Of a DNA stretch of 64,000 bases, positions 19,090 through 29,265 are shown in pieces. Below the pieces are notes generated by a model. The model saw only the letters and a list, made by a program, of their open reading frames with translations, did not search any database and was not told the DNA's origin. The first letter of the stretch is position 1. Each line of letters starts with the position of its first letter. The stretch covers positions 8,804,001 through 8,868,000 of the forward strand of contig JAGUCH010000004.1 in NCBI GenBank assembly GCA_019096065.1, given 5' to 3'. Both the position numbers and the translations under genes were made by a program. Source of the DNA: Paracyclopina nana. Lineage: Eukaryota > Arthropoda > Copepoda > Cyclopoida > Cyclopettidae.

Positions 19090-20499
19090 ATGGCGAATTG
19101 GCTGTCATCGCCGGAATCTGTGATAATAACGATACCAGAAGCAGTCAACGAAGACCACGTGACATTTTATGTGATCGGCGTCAAGATCCACGAGGTGGAG
19201 TGGAAGGTGCGGCGGCGATTTCGCGAGTTTGTCGACCTCCACGAAATTCTCACCGACAAAGGCGTGGAGAAAGAGAGCCTGCCCCAGAAGAAGATTCTGG
19301 GCACCAGAGATCCTTCGTTCATCATGAAAAGGCGGCGAGAACTCGAGTCCTACTTGCAGAGCGTGTTCAGCTTCCTCCAGCACTGCTTGCCCCAAGCATT
19401 GGCGCAATTTCTCCACCTGCACAAGTACGACCAGCATTTCATGCTCCGTGAGTTGGCCAGCCAGCAGTACGAGTGCATGGCCTCGGAAAAGGTCCTAGAG
19501 GAGGCCGACCTCACTCCCCTCGAGCTCTTTGCCATTTCTCAGCGGTTGAGGACTCCTTGTCCAAGTCAAGATTCGGAGGACAAGCGGTTCGACTTCATCA
19601 ACGTGGCTGACTTTGCGTGCGGCCTCAAAGCGCTGCGGATTCAGGGAAGCAAAGATCCGTTCGAGTCCAGCAATGTCATTCCCAATGAGCTCCGCTTCGA
19701 TCTGTTGGCATTCAAGAGCTTGACCAAGCTGACCTTGACCCACGTGGATTGTCGTCCGGAGAAGATCGAGAGCCTGGGCATGGCCCGCAAAACGCTGAAG
19801 CATTTAGAAATCAATCACTGCGGCCTGACCAGCATAGCTGATGCTCTCCTTTGCGACACTCACCATTTGGACAAGGACGAGAGCATGAACAGCGACTTTG
19901 ACTCGAATGGCGGCAAGCTGGACTTTGACAGCCTCGAAAGCCTCGACTTGCGGGCGAATGCAATCACTCAAATCGATAAAGCAATCATGCTGGCTCCCAA
20001 GTTGAACACTTTATTGCTGTCCGGCAATAAAATCCGGCAAATTGAACACCTCACGGACCTGCCACACCTGACAATGCTCCAGTTGTCTGACAACAACATT
20101 GACCACGTGGACGACTTGCATACCAAGCTGGGCCAAATTGCGAGCTTGGACCTCTCCAATAACAAGGTGCGGAGTTTGGGCGGCTGCACCAAGCTCTACT
20201 CACTGACGCACCTGGACGTGTCGGCCAACAAAATCCGTGATCTGGACCAAGTCACGCCGGTGAGCTGCCTGCCAAACCTCGAGTACCTGAACCTGCAAGG
20301 GAACCCCGTGACCACTGTGGTGGACTATCGTCTCAAAGTCTTGGAGTCTTTCGGCAAGAGGTGCTCGGATTTGTGCCTGGACAACGAACACCCATCCCAA
20401 CCCGAGGTGGACAAGGTGTCAGTGCTGATGGCCCTGAGAGTGGCGCGTGAGGGACGATCTGCAACCTCGCTGTTTGGCAATCTTCCTCGTCGAGTATGA
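19090..20499 (+). CDS. NISCH: nischarin-like PX and leucine-rich-repeat protein
   Basis: A single exon of 469 aa. Residues 1 to about 115 form a PX domain, with VTFYVIGVKI, WKVRRRFREF and a Pro-containing KESLPQKK loop, expected to bind phosphoinositides on endosomes. DLTPLELFAISQRL then matches the nischarin-specific linker. Leucine-rich repeats occupy about residues 205-405 (LxxLxLxxN units such as LDLRANAITQI and LLLSGNKIRQI), followed by an LRR cap. It is much shorter than the roughly 1500-aa vertebrate protein, lacking the long C-terminal region, as in shorter invertebrate forms. Nischarin is known to bind integrin alpha5, PAK and Rab proteins. The start is the only ATG in frame just after the upstream region. 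Confidence 0.9.
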   Translation: MANWLSSPESVIITIPEAVNEDHVTFYVIGVKIHEVEWKVRRRFREFVDLHEILTDKGVEKESLPQKKILGTRDPSFIMKRRRELESYLQSVFSFLQHCLPQALAQFLHLHKYDQHFMLRELASQQYECMASEKVLEEADLTPLELFAISQRLRTPCPSQDSEDKRFDFINVADFACGLKALRIQGSKDPFESSNVIPNELRFDLLAFKSLTKLTLTHVDCRPEKIESLGMARKTLKHLEINHCGLTSIADALLCDTHHLDKDESMNSDFDSNGGKLDFDSLESLDLRANAITQIDKAIMLAPKLNTLLLSGNKIRQIEHLTDLPHLTMLQLSDNNIDHVDDLHTKLGQIASLDLSNNKVRSLGGCTKLYSLTHLDVSANKIRDLDQVTPVSCLPNLEYLNLQGNPVTTVVDYRLKVLESFGKRCSDLCLDNEHPSQPEVDKVSVLMALRVAREGRSATSLFGNLPRRV

Positions 20500-22370
20500 A
20501 ATATAATACACTTTAATTACAATCAGATGAAAAGCAGAGTACTTTTTATAATTTTCCTTATTTTGTTTTTCTAATAGTAATTAATAAGGCCTCTAACTAA
20601 TTCCATTTTAAAAGTTTTTTGTATCATTTTTGTTATCACACTTAAAGCAAACATTCTATATGTGTAATTTGACATATCAAGCTTGATTTGTGCCGGAAAT
20701 GGCCATCATAAATTATTGTGTGTCCAATGTTCCTCACTTATTTGACATTTATCACGGACATTAATATTGACAGGAAAGAAAATGCCTAGGTAATTTCAAA
20801 AGGCTCCTATAAATTAGCAACAACCTCAGGAACTTTTGCTTGTGTAGTATAGTAGTACATTTTCGACGGGTTTCTTGCCGCATTGCGTACACTGTGCACA
20901 GTGGGAGCAGAGGAGCATTAAAATGGCTGGCAGCCACTGCCAAGGTACTTAAATGGTTTTTTTGAGCAGCTTCTCTGCCCCAGTGTGTGTGCAGTAAAAG
21001 AGAGGAGGAGGAGGAAAAGACAATTTTTCCAGCAGTGTAACTGCTCGAGATAAAAAAGTCGAGACATCATCATGACATGGAAAATATGGTGGTCAAAAAG
21101 TCGACGTCAATCCTTGCTGTTGCCACAAGAAAGCACCTTAGCAACATGACACTAATGACTCATGAATCACAGTAGCCTTATTGCAGCAATTCAAATTAGT
21201 GGAAATGTCTGACAGCTCTCAAATCAATGCATATATTTGAATGTCCTTGGTTTTAAATAGGTAATGATTTAAAGTGTTATAAGGAATAATTTTGACTGTA
21301 ACAATGACCATTTCATCTTTGGCAAGGTTACATCTTTCGGAATCAGTGACAACTGACAATCACGCAACCTTTGCTGCAAACTCTGGAAAAATCACTCAAC
21401 CTTAGCTGCAACCTTAATAAATCATATGTCAGCACAAATGATTGCCTCTGTGAAAACTCAAAAAGCAAGTCATCTACGCAACTTTTACCTACATTCACAA
21501 GAAAGTTCATCATTTGCCGAGCAACTGATATTTATAGCGTCCAGTCTGCTTGAACGCTTTTATCAACTTTTTACACTTAAATACGTTCACAATTCTCTTT
21601 TGAATCTTTTGCTCTTGATATGTAGTAAGCAGATTCAAGAGCAATTCCAGAACTGGCTAATGCAATTCGGAATTGCAGAGAGCAACAATCACGCAACCTT
21701 TGCTACAAACTCTCGGAAAATCACCCAAGCTTACCAGCAATATCAACTAATCTCAACTCACCACAAATGACCTTCAGCGTAAAAACTCAACTCACAAGTC
21801 ATTTTCGCAACTTTTGCCTATTAGCACAAGTGTCATCGCGGCACGCAACCTTTCAATAAAAGTAGCAATATAGTCTACATGTCGTGGTGCAAATCAGATC
21901 CGATAGCAGTAGCAGTCATTGAAGCCGCACCTGCTTTCTAATGAGATCGACCACGTTGCATTGGTGAAGGGGGGAGTCCCTGGCTTGGCTTGGCTTTCTT
22001 CTACATAAGCAAGGTCTAAATGCGAGCGAGCTAGTATATGACAAGGCCTCTGTTATAGTAGTAGTGGATCCCGGCCATGCAGCAACCAAAAAGTAAGGGA
22101 AAGCCAGCTCTGACGACAATCATCTAGAAAGCTGTACATACTGCAACATTAGAGGCTCCTCTCCGCGGCGCGAGGCCGCCGAGGCCACCAGCACTGTGGC
22201 CGACCCGGACCTCGCGTATATAATATATATATACTGTGTGTAGTAGTAAGCTGAGGAATATCATAAGAAGGCCAAAACGGAGGATCGAGGAGGAGATTTT
22301 CCAATGAAGAAGATCCTCCTCGGAGTGTAGTGGTCTTCCCTGCTGATGAGCATGGTACAATCTCACCAAT
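20500..22370. other. intergenic region with a diverged direct repeat
   Basis: No gene is supported between nischarin and the calcium-channel subunit. The sequence at 21338-21515 is repeated in diverged form at 21668-21850, both with tcacgcaacctttgct(g/a)caaactct, cacaaatga, aaaactca and caagtca in order. The right end probably holds the 5' UTR and promoter of CACNB. Confidence 0.5.
22215..22236 (+). promoter_or_regulatory. possible TATA element for CACNB
   Basis: TATATAATATATATATAC lies about 140 bp before the CACNB start codon. Position and sequence suit a core promoter, but AT-rich runs are common here, so this is only a candidate. Confidence 0.25.
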
Positions 22371-24510
22371 ATGATGACCGGCTATGACCACATGAACCGG
22401 GCTGCTCCGGCCTCCATGGCCAGTGCAGCAGCCTCGGGACCAGCCTCTGGAGGAGTGGTGGTGACAGACTATGACCTCATGAGGCAGGGATCAGCCGAGT
22501 CCTCGCACCCTTCCTCGGAGCTGTCACTGACTGAGCATGGGGGGCACAACCCGTATGGGGACATGATGCCCCCTCAGGCCAGCATGGCGCCCACACCCAG
22601 CAGGGGATACCCCGCCGGAGGGGGCTACAGCCATGCCTCTGACAGCGAGCAGACCGCTCTGCTCTACCTAGGCAGAGCGAGGACGAAGCCAGTGGCCTTC
22701 GCAGTGAGAACCAACGTGATGTACGATGGCAGCCAGGATGATGACTCGCCAGTGCATGGCACTGCAGTCTCCTTCAACATTGGCGACTTCCTGCACATCT
22801 TTGAGAAGTACGACGTCAACTGGTGGATCGGGAGGATCGTCAAAGAGGGCTGTGATATCGGGTTCATACCTTCTCCGGCCAAGCTGGAGCAACTCATCCT
22901 CCAACAAGCTCCGGTGGGCAAAGGGGCCAAGATCAAGGGGCAAGCGGGGCAAAACATGCAGGTACGCCAACCCTTGTGCGGCATGGGTTTCTTGGCACGA
23001 TTGTGCAGACCGGACTCGCGACTCCAGCGGTGTGACCACATGCACGCGAAGGATGATGAGCCATCCGGAAAACTAACTTTTAATCCTCTTGTCGTTGCAG
23101 CAAGTGATGAACAACTCGAGGGGCAGCACCCCGGACGTGACCGACCAGAACGGCGTGGACTCTGGGTCGGGCGGCGTACGGGTCACCGCCCCCCCTGTGA
23201 TAGAGAAGAAAAAGGGCTTGCTCGGGAAGAAGCAAGAGACGTTGTCGCCCTATGACGTCGTGCCTTCAATTCGCCCCCTCGTGATTGTGGGGCCGTCCCT
23301 CAAGGGCTACGAGGTGACCGACATGATGCAAAAGGCCGTGTTCGAGTACCTCAAGAACAAGTTTTCCGGCCGGATCATCATCACCCGCGTGTCTGCGGAC
23401 ATCAGCCTGGGCAAAAAGTCCGTGCTCAACAACCCCTCCAAGAAACCCTTGCTCGACAAGGGCATGCGCTCAGCCAACCTGGCGGAGGTGCAGGCCGAGA
23501 TCGAGCGGATCTTCGAGCTCAGCCGGTCAATGCAGTTGATCGTGCTGGACTGCGACACGGTCAACCACCCCTCGCAGTTGGCCAAGACGAGTCTGGCGCC
23601 CATCGTTGTGTACCTCAAGATCTCCTCGCCCAAAGTGCTGCAGCGGCTCATCAAATCCAGGGGCAAGGCTCAGTCCAGGAATCTCAACGTGCAGATGGTG
23701 GCCGCTGAGAAGCTGCAGCAGTGTCCGCCAGAGATGTTCGACGTGATCCTCGACGAGAACCAACTGGATGAGGCTTGTGAGCACCTGGCCGACTACCTGG
23801 AGGGCTACTGGAGGGCTGTCAGCCCCCCGCTCAAGGGTTCGGAACCCCCGGTGCCTGCCATCCGCCCCCACAGGGCGCCCACAATGACATCAGGGGCTGC
23901 CCTCGACCCCAACGCGGCTACCCCGCACACTCGAATGTCCCCCAGTGCCTCGGAATATTTGCCCCCGCAGCCCTCGCACGCCCTGCCCCCGCCCCCGCAT
24001 CAGCGAGGGGGCGGGATGCGGGGCGACCCGCGGATATCCCTCGACTACCCCGACAATGGAAGAGGCGGGCAGCTTCAGCACCAGCGGGCAGTGGCGGGGT
24101 ATGACTCATACAATGACCTGTACGCGGGTCATGACCAAGACTGGTATGAGGAGGACAGGTGGCACCGGCCCGCCGAAAACGACCCGTACGGCCAGTCCGC
24201 GCCCGCCGCCGGCGGCAGCTTCTACCCGCCCGACGAGCGGGACTACTTCAGTGACCACAGTGCGGGGGGCGGCAGATACCCCGCGGCGCCCAACATGGGG
24301 GGCGGGCAGTACCCCTATGATGACGCCTATAACAATGGACAATATTATGACGATCATGGGGTGAGCAGGGGCATGATGGGGCGCATGCCCGCCGGGGCGG
24401 CCAATGCCCCGCCCATGGCCCGCCATCCCGCCGGCGGCGGGCACAATGCGTACGGCGGGTCTGACGCGGACTTTGCCAAAATGCGTCAGATGTACGATGA
24501 GGAGTACTGA
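22371..24510 (+). CDS. CACNB: voltage-dependent calcium channel beta subunit
   Basis: Exon 1 is 22371-22961 and exon 2 is 23101-24510, giving 666 aa with a phase-0 intron. After a variable N terminus, the SH3 domain lies at about residues 100-175 ([30 protein letters not shown]). A HOOK linker follows. The guanylate-kinase-like domain starts at [19 protein letters not shown] (about 245) and includes [25 protein letters not shown] and [14 protein letters not shown]. It binds the AID of the CaV alpha1 subunit and is not an active kinase. The last 190 residues are rich in Gly, Pro, Tyr and Asp and end [15 protein letters not shown]. The protein is cytosolic and controls channel trafficking and gating. 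The coding sequence is much richer in G+C than its flanks. The first Met is taken; alternative 5' exons are common in this family and would be missed. Confidence 0.93.
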
Positions 24511-25703
24511 ATTTACCAGGATTATACCATAGCAGAAGCAGCCTTCCTTATACCACATCTACTAAACGAAAAATATTCAATACTTCCTGAGCTGAATATT
24601 ACCATTAGACATTACTATTATTATTATTATTATTATGAGACACCTTTTATAATTCATATTAAGTACTAAAAATCATGATGTACTCATAGCTTCAAAGAGA
24701 CCCACTTGAAAAATGATTAAAACTACATCGAGACCCCCCAAAAAGACCCAGTCAAAGATATATTCTCATCATCAACATGAAATTATGATCATCAATGATG
24801 TTGCCATGTGGGGAATAATATTGTCATAAGTTGCTCAAGGGTTTTCACCAAACTGAAAGACATCACAAGTATCATTATTATAATTCATTATTGGCAATGA
24901 AGGAATCTCTTGCTACTCACTACTAACATTGATGATGATATATATTATATATAATCTATATACATTCTGTGTAGATGTGATATGAACATTGAAAATTAAT
25001 GTGTTATCATTGGGTCAACACACACACACACACACACACACACAACTACTAGCTTCACCAACCCCACTTTATGACTAATTCTCATCAATTGCATAACTGG
25101 ACCAATTTTAAGCAAAAAATAACCATTGATATTCATGTAAGCTCCAACACCCAAAAATTCCCCCCAGTCTACAATGCTGCTAATAAAAAGTCATTAATTG
25201 TTGAAATGGCCTTAACACCAACAACTATTACATTATAGTATACCATTGTATAACCCAAGACAACTATATGGTTAATTCATTGTCATTGTTAAACAAGACA
25301 CTTGATTACCTGCAGAGATGATGCACACATCTCCTCCAGTCATTACACATAATTATACTATTATAATTAATTAATGTCATTTAGCAGCTTTTCATAATTA
25401 TTTCCCACCAAATCAGCAAGACTACCAAGTCTTCACTCCTTTATTGTTCATGGAGTGTGAGATAGCTTCAAATGAGAAATTTTAACCATGAGAGCGCGCG
25501 CGCGCGCGCGCCCAAGCCCCGCCTCCTGCAACAGCTGATGATATTGACATGTTATGAGCGCGCGCGCGTTATTATAACCAGAAAGGAAATTATAGTATAA
25601 ATAACAATCTTAGCCTCTTATCCAATCCCTCTTATGCTCAAAGTGAAAATAAAACCAGCTAGGTGTTGAAATTCATTCATTTTGGCCTGTAAAGAGCTGT
25701 TTT
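24511..25703. other. AT-rich intergenic region with microsatellites
   Basis: This spacer holds an (att)n run near 24612-24635, a (ca)n run near 25018-25043, and (gc)n runs near 25494-25512 and 25557-25568. No gene is seen. It separates two genes with convergent 3' ends. Confidence 0.7.
25493..25569. repeat. alternating GC tracts
   Basis: Two alternating (gc)n tracts of about 20 and 11 bases stand 44 bp apart in otherwise AT-rich DNA. Alternating GC of this length can adopt Z-DNA. Confidence 0.7.
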
Positions 25704-26954
25704 TCAAGCAGGAACATCCTTTCTATGTGTGGTTGTGTAGTAGGGCTTGTAGGGCTTGTATGGTGTGGTATACACTGTGGTCTTGGGGGTGGTATAAGTC
25801 TGGGCATAAGTGGAGGGACTGGTATACTCCTCATTCTTGGTCTCATTGTGGGTGATCCACATTTGCATGTCCAAGTTGACATGTGTGTCCTTGTCATAGG
25901 TGGGCTTCTTGTAGTTCCTGCTGTTCAAGATGTCAACCCTGCATTGGTGATACTCATTCTTGGTATCACTGATGGCCTTGTTGGTGTCATCGATTGCCCC
26001 CTCCAAATCCTTGATTCTCTCCATGGCCTTCTCCACCAGATCTTTGAACCTCTCAGCCTCCAACAGCTGGCCCTTCAACTCCCTGTTGCTGTCAGCCAAA
26101 TTGTTGGCCCTGATATTGAGGGAGTCGAGCTCAGACTCACAAGATTGGCGGTTGGCATCACATTGGGCAAACACTTCCTTCATCTTGTCATGCTCATGGC
26201 TCAACTGGTCATATTTGGCCTTGAGGCTGTCCACTTCAGTCCTCAGACTTCTGGCCTTCTCCTTCCATTCCTCCAGCTCCTTTTTCAGCCTCTCCATCAT
26301 GATTTGGTAGCTGTGATCCTGCTTGTGCAAATCCTTGATTTGCCTCTGCACATCCTCCAAATGCTTCTTGAGCTCGTTGAAGGCTCCGAACAAGGATTGG
26401 CCCCTCTCATGGATGACATCGATCCAATGATGCAAATCACTCAAGACCTGCTTCAAGTGTTCCAACTCAGCTAAGCACTTTTTGTGCTCTTCAATCAGCC
26501 AAACAGTGCCTTGAAATCAACTGGTATTGATTAATGATAATTTTTTACCAAGGTTGTGATTCAACTGACCAGGTGGAAAGTCACTCGGAGAGCACCTTTG
26601 AGTCTCATTTTTGTAGCTTTCGCAATGATTGCCACCAAAAATGAGCTTCATCTGGCGCCACTTCACCAAGTGGAAAGGATCACAGTCTGTGAAGGGCACA
26701 TCATCATATTTGCAATCTGGATCAAAGGCATCTCCAGGATGACCAGGAGGATTGGCAGGCTCTCCCTTGGTCACATACTCAGGCACAGTGGACTCTTCAT
26801 AGGAGGATAGTTTGGCAGAGGAGCTGGCATAAGTCGAAGACATGACTGGTGCAGGAGGATATTCTCCGGATTCCTCACTGCTCCCATATTTGGGTGGCGC
26901 CATTTGTGCAAAGGCCACAACAAAAAGACAAGTATGGCAAAGCAAGATCAACAT
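25704..26954 (-). CDS. secreted coiled-coil protein with a midkine-like Cys module
   Basis: Exon 1 is 26549-26954 and exon 2 is 25704-26509, giving 403 aa. The intron is only 39 bp, GT..AG and in frame. Residues 1-17 (MLILLCHTCLFVVAFAQ) look like a signal peptide. A Ser/Pro/Tyr-rich stretch follows. Then comes a four-cysteine module at about residues 80-122 (CKYDDVPFTDC, GGNHC, TQRC), whose spacing recalls the pleiotrophin/midkine C-terminal domain. Residues about 140-335 are a long heptad coiled coil rich in Leu, Glu and Lys. The tail is Thr/Tyr/Pro-rich (YTTPKTTVYTTPYKPYKPYY). No enzyme motif is seen. I do not recognise the protein as a named family; a secreted or matrix scaffold is my inference. 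Both introns' sites and uninterrupted frames support it as a real gene. Confidence 0.8.
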
Positions 26955-27031
26955 TATATAATGTTGAAATGACCCTTGGCAAGATATCAGTTGTCAAAAC
27001 ATGAATTAATGACAGAGGCATTTTATTAGGA

Positions 27032-28750
27032 TTATTTATGGCTGCCATCAATTATGTAGGTAGCTACAGCTTCATGAAAAGCCCATGCTTCTTGTGCAGT
27101 GGGCAAAATCTGCTCCCGAGGAAGACAGAATCCATATCGACCAGTGTCCCTCAGTTCAATGCCGTAAGAGTAGGGAGCACCAACTTCTCCTAGAGCCCAA
27201 TCAATTGATCCTCCAGAAGCAATGTCTGTGAAATGTGGCTATTGCGACAGTTATCATGGAAAGCTTTATGGTTTTTACTCAGCAAGCAAGGGATGCAACC
27301 GACTTTATAGTTGGTTCCATGAATAGCCTTCAGGGCTTCATTTCCAATATGAGCGGCTTTCCACTAAGGACGATGAAATTAGTTTTATGTCGCTAAGTTG
27401 CATGGTTTTAAATACTAATTCAAAGCTGTTTTCTGGTGGATCCATGGTGTATCCCCAGGGTAAAAGGATCATCTGAGAATAGCTATGCTGGGAGATGAAA
27501 TAGACAACTCTGCCATTCAGTCCAAGAATGTAATCCCTCACAGCAGCAGTTTCATTCTCGGAGAAAGCAGTTGGGCCATGGTAAATATCGCTACACTTGT
27601 CATTGGATGATCCTCCATCTATGACTTAAAAGTTACTCATGAATTTAAAAAAATACAATAGGCTAACCATTCCAGTGGAATCCATAATTTCTATTGGCAT
27701 CAGTTCCTCTGCACCCACGAGTTGAGCCATGATTTGATCTGGTTTTCCTCCACAGTCTTGACTGAAATTGAAATGTTGTGACTTCATTATTTCTTTTGAC
27801 TAATGATGGCTGTTACATGTTCAATAGAAAAAGTGTAGCCATCAGGATTTTGTAATGGCAAGACATGCCAGTCCAAGTTGTCCAAGAGGTTGGCATGTAA
27901 GGCTTGATTACTTGTGAGCTCATGGATGATAAAAGTGGTGACAGCTGGAGAAATCCATTCTCTTCCATGAATGCCTACTCAAAACAATAAAAATCTTATC
28001 ATGGCCTACTTTTATGAACATTGCTGCAAATCTTTTTGGTTTGGGCTTTATGCTGAAAAGATATTCATTTCACATTACCTCCATCAATCCAGACTGCAGG
28101 CTTATTTCCACATCCTCCCTTGCACAACTTGATGATTTTCAAGTCTCTGCCCTCATAGGACTTGCCAATGACCTCAGTCTGGGCAAAATTGTAAGAAGCC
28201 GCTACATCCTCCAAAAATGCCATTATCTATCGAGTGAACTATTACACATCCAATAGTGTTTTATTAAAAATAAGCCATCATTTAACTTCATAATAGTTGT
28301 AGTAGTCGTCCCAAGTCATCTTGAATTTTTGCCTCTGGATAGGCTTGTTGGCTCTCTCCTCATCTATCATGGTTTGGACATTCTCAATGATAACTTCAGG
28401 GCGAAAATGCAGGTAGAAATCCCGTTCCATCTTCTTTTGAGGAGGCATCATGATGCTCACTGGCCTATTAAGGCCAATTCCATTCCAAAAGTCCAGTTGA
28501 GGATCTTGTTGTAGCTCTGTCAAGTACTCCACTTCAGCTAGAGTTTTTGGCACCACAGATATGACTGAGTAGCTGGAATCAAATATGACAACCATAAAAA
28601 GTTGAATTAGCTATAACAAAGCTACTCTTACCCGTCATAGGAATCCACTGCGATATACTTGTCATGAATCCCAACAATAACAGGAATGATTGCTACTAAG
28701 ATGAAAACGATCCTATGAGGACATATTCTTGAACTAGCGATTAATTCCAT
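27032..28750 (-). CDS. M14A metallocarboxypeptidase (A-type), paralogue 1
   Basis: Eight exons: 28632-28750, 28287-28572, 28079-28226, 27817-27974, 27668-27761, 27416-27618, 27279-27363, 27032-27225; 428 aa. An N-terminal hydrophobic segment (about 14-32) serves as signal peptide, followed by an activation propeptide of roughly 90 aa. In the zinc carboxypeptidase domain, [11 protein letters not shown] holds the first two zinc ligands (HxxE) and SQHSYSQ the third. [11 protein letters not shown] gives the Asn-Arg substrate clamp. [14 protein letters not shown] carries the catalytic Glu and likely the Tyr248 equivalent. The specificity-pocket residue in ASGGSIDW is Ile, as in carboxypeptidase A, so it should cleave hydrophobic C-terminal residues. 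It is probably a secreted digestive zymogen. Unusually, Gly replaces the Ala of the common HAREW motif. Its exon lengths match the next gene exactly. Confidence 0.92.
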
Positions 28751-29265
28751 TTAGATAAAGAACAGCCAGTCCCAAGGTAGATTTCTATATTATAGACTTC
28801 ACTGATGTGAGAGAGTGAATGGCTAATTTGATACGATATTTGATATCACCTGTGCAAGCAAATAGAGGACTAGGTTCATTTTTAACAATGGCAATGAAGT
28901 ATCCAGCCGTTTTGGATGTGCGCAATTATGAGCTGACAATAATGTGGTTTCACAGAGTGTAAAGTTAAGTCACTCAGAAATTTAATTTTTTCAACCTAAC
29001 TGACTAAGGCACATAAAATATGATGTTAAGGGAAAAAGAAAACCTTATAGCAAATCTATCTAACAATCTAAAACTGCATATTCAAAATAAAATTACCTCA
29101 CTCATAGCTCTTGGCAACCAACTTAATTCTGTTTTCCAGCTGTTGATATAGATAAATATTATTCAACCCTCCACAAAAAAACTCACATCAAGTGATTACA
29201 TGAATTTTTATTCATGTGGATAGACATGTTAAATCATCCCAATGAACATGAAGAGTTTAACAACA
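28751..29265. other. spacer between the carboxypeptidase paralogues
   Basis: This short spacer is the 5' flank of paralogue 1 and 3' flank of paralogue 2. It contains ATATTTGATATCAC at 28836-28849, a 14-mer also found 5' of paralogue 2. No gene is seen. Confidence 0.5.
28836..28849. promoter_or_regulatory. shared upstream 14-mer, carboxypeptidase 1
   Basis: ATATTTGATATCAC, centred on the palindrome TTGATATCAA-like core, lies 86 bp before the start of paralogue 1. An exact copy occurs upstream of paralogue 2. It may be a retained promoter element. Confidence 0.35.

Noticed and set aside
22124-22391. Short minus-strand frames upstream of CACNB
   Set aside because: They overlap the likely promoter and 5' UTR, are short and show no similarity.
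25725-26474. A 249-codon plus-strand frame opposite the coiled-coil gene
   Set aside because: It is the antisense shadow of a biased coiled-coil sequence, with a leucine-only-like composition and no features of its own.
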